Assembly: GCA_020634155.1 (NCBI GenBank)
Contig: JACKCI010000001.1
Location: 744,001-808,000 of the forward strand
Origin: Anaerolineales bacterium
GTDB taxonomy: Bacteria; Chloroflexota; Anaerolineae; Aggregatilineales; J027
Reading direction: 5' to 3'
Length of the DNA: 64,000 bases
This document shows, piece after piece, positions 59,942-64,000 of this stretch (positions are counted from its first letter, which is position 1; every line of letters begins with the position of its first letter). The notes under the pieces were generated by a model. It saw only the letters and a program-made list of their open reading frames with translations, ran no database searches and was not told the DNA's origin. The translations under genes and the position numbers were made by a program.

Positions 59942-60732
59942 TAACTGTTCAACCCAAATAACTTCTCTGCATTGGCAGTTGTTTGCGCTACAATGCCCTC
60001 GTAATCCATACCGCGCAGGGTTGCCAAACGCTCGGCTACAAAGCGCACATAGCTCGGCTCATTGCGTTGACCTCGGTACGGATGCGGAGTTAGAAAGGGG
60101 CCATCCGTCTCTACCACAATGCGGTCAAGCGGTACCTGCGCGGCAATGGAACGTAACTCGTCGGCTTTTTTATAGGTGATTGGCCCTGTAAAGCCTAGAT
60201 AAAAGCCCATCACTAGTGCCGCATCCGCAATTTCCGGTGGAGCCGAAAAGGAGTGTAGCACACCGGGGCGCTCTTTCAACTCAGGCGGCAAGGTCGGTAA
60301 CCACTGTTGCAGTACCGCAATGACATCCTCACTGGCCTCGCGGTTATGGATGATAATCGGCAACTTGAGTTTTGTCGCTAAGGTCAGTTGGGCCTCAAAC
60401 GCTGCCCGTTGCACCGCCTTGGGCGATTTATCCCAATAGTAGTCCAACCCAATTTCGCCAATCGCCACCACTTTGGGGTGATCCGCCAACATCTCTAAGG
60501 CAGCAATTGCTTCTGGTGACCATGTTGCCGTAGAGTTGGGGTGCAGAGCTACCGCCGCATACACCCCATCGTTGGTCTCAGACAGCCGAATAGCTGCTTG
60601 CGAGGTCTCAATATCAATACCGGGGTTGATGATACGGGTTACACCTGCATCAACTGCCCGCTCAATAATAGCCGTGCGGTCATCATCGTAAGCCTCAAAA
60701 TCGAGGTGGCAGTGGGTATCAATTAAGGTCAT
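59941..60732 (-). CDS. tatD: TatD-family metal-dependent hydrolase/DNase
   Basis: 263 residues. TIM-barrel hydrolase: metal motif DTHCHLDFEAYDDD at the start, ALHPNS, GEIGLDYYW, IIHNREASEDV, HSFSAPPEIA and VVETDGPFLTPHPYRGQRNEP are all in place. The family includes 3'-5' DNases and D-aminoacyl-tRNA-like hydrolases; the true substrate is uncertain. It overlaps gmd upstream and the SH3 gene downstream by one base each. Confidence 0.92.
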   Translation of the reverse strand: MTLIDTHCHLDFEAYDDDRTAIIERAVDAGVTRIINPGIDIETSQAAIRLSETNDGVYAAVALHPNSTATWSPEAIAALEMLADHPKVVAIGEIGLDYYWDKSPKAVQRAAFEAQLTLATKLKLPIIIHNREASEDVIAVLQQWLPTLPPELKERPGVLHSFSAPPEIADAALVMGFYLGFTGPITYKKADELRSIAAQVPLDRIVVETDGPFLTPHPYRGQRNEPSYVRFVAERLATLRGMDYEGIVAQTTANAEKLFGLNS

Positions 60733-61712
60733 TAGTAAGCGCGTTGCCCCTCGCGGAGCGCCTTCAAATCAGCCTCAACCATCATCTCGACCAACTGTTT
60801 AAAGGTTACTTGAGGCTCCCAACCAAGCTTGGCACCTGCCTTGGAGGGGTCACCTACCAGCAAATCCACTTCAGCCGGACGAGTATAGCGCGGGTCGTTG
60901 AAGACTACATGCTCCTCAACATCTAGTCCCAGCGCATCAAAGGCCAGCTCAACAAACTCACTCACCCGATGGGTATCACCGCTGGCAATCACATAGTCTT
61001 CTGGGGTATCTTGCTGAAGCATCAACCACATCGCTTTGACATAATCGCCTGCGAAGCCCCAATCACGCTTGGCATCGGGATTGCCCAAATGTAGTTTCTC
61101 CACCTGCCCTAGCTTGATACGGGCGGCGTTCCATGTAATCTTGCGGGTCACAAACTCGATCCCGCGTCGGGGCGATTCGTGGTTGAATAAGATGCCACTG
61201 ACCGCGAACATATCATAACTCTCGCGGTAATTGACGGTATTCCAATGTCCGTAGACCTTGGCAACTCCATACGGGCTGCGGGGATAAAAGGATGTCGTCT
61301 CCCTCTGTGGCACTTCCTGTACCTTGCCAAACATCTCAGAGCTAGAGGCTTGGTAGAAGCGCACATCAGGCTTGACATGCAAAATAGCATCCAAAATACG
61401 AGTCACCCCAAGAGCGGTCACATTACCCGTGAGCGTCGGTTGCTCCCATGAGGTCTTGACGAAACTTTGAGCCGCGAGATTATAGACCTCATCGGGGTTA
61501 GCCGCTTTGATTGCCGACTGTAGTGAAGTCTGGTCAAGCATGTCACCGGGTAACAGGGTGACTTGATCTTGAATATGGTCAATACGCCCGAAATTGATGG
61601 TACTGGTACGCCGCACCAGACCAAACACTTCATACCCTTGCTCTAGCAAAAATTCTGCAAGGTAAGACCCATCTTGTCCGGTAATTCCTGTAATTAATGC
61701 ACGTTTCGACAT
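60732..61712 (-). CDS. gmd: GDP-mannose 4,6-dehydratase
   Basis: 326 residues of the short-chain dehydrogenase fold. Converts GDP-D-mannose to GDP-4-keto-6-deoxy-D-mannose. NADP-binding [47 protein letters not shown], the catalytic [14 protein letters not shown] and YxxxK in [13 protein letters not shown], and [17 protein letters not shown] are all diagnostic. A reductase (rmd) lies about 500 bases upstream on the same strand, giving the two steps to GDP-D-rhamnose. Confidence 0.96.
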   Translation of the reverse strand: MSKRALITGITGQDGSYLAEFLLEQGYEVFGLVRRTSTINFGRIDHIQDQVTLLPGDMLDQTSLQSAIKAANPDEVYNLAAQSFVKTSWEQPTLTGNVTALGVTRILDAILHVKPDVRFYQASSSEMFGKVQEVPQRETTSFYPRSPYGVAKVYGHWNTVNYRESYDMFAVSGILFNHESPRRGIEFVTRKITWNAARIKLGQVEKLHLGNPDAKRDWGFAGDYVKAMWLMLQQDTPEDYVIASGDTHRVSEFVELAFDALGLDVEEHVVFNDPRYTRPAEVDLLVGDPSKAGAKLGWEPQVTFKQLVEMMVEADLKALREGQRAY

Positions 61713-61724
61713 AGTATCCTTATT

Positions 61725-62090
61725 CTAGTCATTCGCCTGCCATCCGGTCTCAGGCGAGTAATAAAGCTCATGGTTTTCAAAGGGCCACCAGCGCCGGATA
61801 TGTACTTGTTTATCCTGCGGGGTGGCTTGCATGACCACATACTCCTCAAGGCTGGCCCATAACAGCGCCACAAAGAGTATCATAGCGAAAAGTGAAAGGG
61901 AACCCTTGACTACCGATACTCCCTTAAACCCCACAAAGGGTATCAAAGTCAGCGGCAGTACAAAGATAATTCCTGTCAAAACATGGGTCCCAAGGTATTC
62001 AGTCCCAATTGTCTGGGTACGGAAGCCTGCAACTACCCACCAGCCAAAAATAAAGATGGCAAGAGCCGCAAGGCCACGAGCTATCATCAT
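61725..62090 (-). CDS. Small membrane protein between rmd and gmd
   Basis: 121 residues with three or four hydrophobic helices (LAALAIFIFGWWVVAGF, GIIFVLPLTLIPFVGF, LSLFAMILFVALLWASL) and a soluble C-terminus (HIRRWWPFENHELYYSPETGW). Family unknown. The ATG at 62090 is chosen because AAGGA lies five bases before it; upstream in-frame starts lack a ribosome site. Position suggests, but does not prove, a role in surface-sugar metabolism. Confidence 0.6.
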   Translation of the reverse strand: MMIARGLAALAIFIFGWWVVAGFRTQTIGTEYLGTHVLTGIIFVLPLTLIPFVGFKGVSVVKGSLSLFAMILFVALLWASLEEYVVMQATPQDKQVHIRRWWPFENHELYYSPETGWQAND

Positions 62091-62191
62091 GATAGTCCTT
62101 AGCTTTGGTTTGTTAAACATGTGGTCGTCTACTCTCACGTTTATAGCTTACCGCAGAAAGGTCAAGCCAGAAGGCACGGCTCTTCTACGTC

Positions 62192-63121
62192 TTACTGACA
62201 GGCGGCTAAGACATCGCGCAAGGTCTGTTCAACAGGTATCTCCGCCTGCCAGCCTGTCTGAGTTTTAATTTTGGTCGGGTCCCCCACCAATATCGGCAAA
62301 TCTAGGGGACGAAGCCTTGATGCTTCGACCTCAATTTGGACAGGGATGCCTGCCAAATCAATGAGGGTTTCCACTAGAGATTGTAACGGGTGAGCCTCAC
62401 CCCGACAGATATTATACACTTCGCCTGCTATACCCTTCTCAGCCAATAGGCGATAGGCTCGCACCACATCTCGCACATCCAAGTAATCACGTTGGGCGCT
62501 GAGGTTGCCTACTCGCAGGATTGGCTCATGTTCACCACGCTGCATGCCCGCAATCTGCGTCGCAAAGTCGGCAACCGCAAAACGGGTACTCTGACCGGGG
62601 CCGATGTGGTTAAAGGGGCGAGCAATGATGACATCTAGCCCATACGCCATGAAGTATTGACGGCTGAGGAGTTCGCCAGTAACTTTGCTAACACTATAGG
62701 GGTTACCGGGGTTATAGGACTGGCTTTCGACCAATGGTAGGTCACCCGCTTGCACCACTCCATAAACCTCGGATGAGCTAATTACCAAGATGCGGGAATT
62801 CGGTACAATATCAAGGGTAGCTTGGAGGAAGTTGAGCGTGCCTTGGATATTGGTCTCTAGTGTATCCCAAGGCGCTTTAAACGCCGTCGGAACGTGCGTT
62901 TGAGCCGCCAGATGAAAAATCACATCGGGTTGAACCGTCGCCACGAGGTCACGCACTGCTGCTTCGTCTCGAATATCGAGTTTATGCAGAGCGGCGAATT
63001 TTTGGTGGCTGTTGGTAGTCGCTTCGGGCCAATAGGCACCAATCGTCTCATAGGTGCTGCTGAGTTCATCGGCAAGATAATGCCCAACAAAGCCAGTAGC
63101 TCCAGTAATGAGTGCTTTCAA
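62192..63121 (-). CDS. rmd: GDP-6-deoxy-D-mannose reductase
   Basis: 309 residues of the extended SDR family. NAD(P) motif ITGATGFVGHYLADELS, FHLAAQTHVPTAF, SSSEVYGVV, YSVSKVTGE with catalytic Tyr/Lys, RPFNHIGPGQ and NLSAQRDYLDVRDVVRAY match the Rmd group, which reduces GDP-4-keto-6-deoxy-D-mannose to GDP-D-rhamnose. Pairing with gmd supports this; a GDP-L-fucose synthase would look different. It is divergent from the CpaF-like gene, with 57 bases between starts. Confidence 0.85.
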   Translation of the reverse strand: MKALITGATGFVGHYLADELSSTYETIGAYWPEATTNSHQKFAALHKLDIRDEAAVRDLVATVQPDVIFHLAAQTHVPTAFKAPWDTLETNIQGTLNFLQATLDIVPNSRILVISSSEVYGVVQAGDLPLVESQSYNPGNPYSVSKVTGELLSRQYFMAYGLDVIIARPFNHIGPGQSTRFAVADFATQIAGMQRGEHEPILRVGNLSAQRDYLDVRDVVRAYRLLAEKGIAGEVYNICRGEAHPLQSLVETLIDLAGIPVQIEVEASRLRPLDLPILVGDPTKIKTQTGWQAEIPVEQTLRDVLAACQ

Positions 63122-63178
63122 GGGTCAACTCCTCCATGATTAATAGCGATAGTATAGCAGGGGAACAGGGAGGTTCCT

Positions 63179-64000
63179 ATGGCAAACGACAACGGGAACG
63201 GACAAAATCTGAGTGGACGCATGATTGAAGACCGCTTTGGCAACCGCCAATATACCTTGGATGCGCTCCGCGAAAAGGCTACCCAACAATTCCTTGATGA
63301 AATCAGCGGGCGTGCCGATATTCTACAAGAACTCAATACCCCCGCCAAAAAACGTGACGCTATTGCCGAAGCCGTCGATTATGTCTTGGCGGTGCAGTAT
63401 GTGACAGTCACCTCTGTTGAGAAACTGTGGCTGGTTGACCGCATCTATCGGGACATCTTTCGCCTTGGGCCGTTGGACACCCTGCTGAGTGACCCCACCG
63501 TTACAGAAATTAGCATCACTGGCCCGACCGAGGTTGCGGCGCGGCGTGGCTTTGGCGAGTTAGAGCGCTGGTCAGGTGAGTTTGAAGATTCTGACCACCT
63601 GAATCTTCTCATTGCAACCGCCCTAACTCCTTTCGGCATTGATACCAGCAATCCCACCCTAGAGACCGCCATTCAACTCGGTGGGCGTGCCTTACGCTTC
63701 TCATTGATGGGGCCACCAATTATGCCCTTCTACAATGGACTGATTCGCCTTCATCCCGCCGCACCGCTTACATTAGCGGCCCTTGCTATACCCACCATTG
63801 CACGCGACTTACTGCAAAAAATTATCGCGGGCGGCCATGGCCTGCTCATCGTTGGCGAAGGTGGCATGGGCAAGACCACCTTACTCAGTCATTTACTTGG
63901 CTATGCTCAAACCAATAGCGCATTGGTGCAACGCGGGCATGAAATCCACCCCTCGCGGATTCCAGCCACCATGACCGACTATACTGAGATGCCCAAGACC
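63179..64000 (+). CDS. CpaF-like type II/IV secretion ATPase (3' end outside window)
   Basis: 274 codons, open to the window edge. The N-terminal helical region leads to LGPLDTLLSDPTVTEISITGP, the usual start of the CpaF/VirB11 sensor domain, then the Walker A GEGGMGKTTLL. These hexameric ATPases drive Flp-type pilus assembly or secretion. The ATG at 63179 has GGGAGG about seven bases upstream. Walker B and later motifs lie beyond the window. Confidence 0.82.
   Translation, partial: MANDNGNGQNLSGRMIEDRFGNRQYTLDALREKATQQFLDEISGRADILQELNTPAKKRDAIAEAVDYVLAVQYVTVTSVEKLWLVDRIYRDIFRLGPLDTLLSDPTVTEISITGPTEVAARRGFGELERWSGEFEDSDHLNLLIATALTPFGIDTSNPTLETAIQLGGRALRFSLMGPPIMPFYNGLIRLHPAAPLTLAALAIPTIARDLLQKIIAGGHGLLIVGEGGMGKTTLLSHLLGYAQTNSALVQRGHEIHPSRIPATMTDYTEMPKT

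Noticed and set aside
1..64000. CRISPR arrays, complete insertion sequences or prophage
   Set aside because: No regularly spaced direct repeats, terminal inverted repeats with an intact transposase, integrase or phage structural genes were recognised.

Overview
The window is an ordinary, gene-dense stretch of bacterial chromosome. It holds about 54 protein genes, one normal tRNA and one unusual structured RNA. No gene-free stretch exceeds 300 bases; the longest is the 254 bases at 54166-54419, which holds the structured RNA. I infer a member of the Chloroflexota (Anaerolineae-like). The reasons are the mid-range base composition, split glycine decarboxylase, a fused gamma-alpha 2-oxoacid:ferredoxin oxidoreductase, a MurF-alanine racemase fusion, a short IF-2, a giant PAS/GAF sensor kinase and WD40-type secreted proteins. 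This is inference from gene content, not a phylogenetic result. No phage, complete insertion sequence or CRISPR array is visible.

Layout. 1-4.8 kb: the 3' end of mutS with a relict Y1-transposase-like gene, then two secreted proteins whose divergent start codons overlap in one palindrome, and an iodotyrosine-deiodinase-like flavoprotein. 4.8-11 kb: a TetR/DUF4260 pair with a clear operator, secreted SH3 and beta-propeller proteins, and a thioredoxin gene coupled to a CcdA-WD40 fusion. 11-25.4 kb: central metabolism, namely ATP-type PEP carboxykinase, a PadR-controlled MFS exporter, a membrane-anchored sulfite-oxidase-family protein, a GntR-regulated korAB operon, and gcvH-gcvPA-gcvPB. 25.4-35.2 kb: a 1395-residue sensor kinase, MurF-Alr, a phosphohexomutase and a DHA2 exporter.

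35.2-39.5 kb: four genes joined by 1-4 base overlaps: a HEAT/zinc-ribbon membrane protein, a TIR protein, a microcompartment-type acylating aldehyde dehydrogenase and an AAC(3)-family acetyltransferase. The combination is unfamiliar and may be a functional unit. 39.5-42.4 kb: queuosine-precursor transporter, era, and an M50-like membrane protein with an altered zinc motif. 42.4-51.9 kb: a tandem BMP-domain binding protein and the translation operon nusA-ylxR-infB-rbfA-nrnA-truB-ribF, all on the minus strand. 51.9-58.2 kb: two flavoproteins, the structured RNA, tRNA-Pro(GGG), a DUF4397 lipoprotein, and a SufR-like regulator next to the A-type Fe-S carrier it probably controls. 58.3-64 kb: membrane and SH3 proteins, tatD, gmd and rmd (GDP-D-rhamnose synthesis), and the start of a CpaF-like ATPase.

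The most unusual item is the RNA at 54253-54400. Its own promoter-like sequence and terminator bracket what reads as a circularly permuted tRNA cloverleaf: T arm and acceptor 3' strand first, then acceptor 5' strand and D arm. The acceptor is closed by a tiny loop, and the leader and trailer pair in a long helix. Other recurrent traits are one-base TAATG stop/start overlaps between co-directional genes and signal peptides beginning Met-Arg-Arg.
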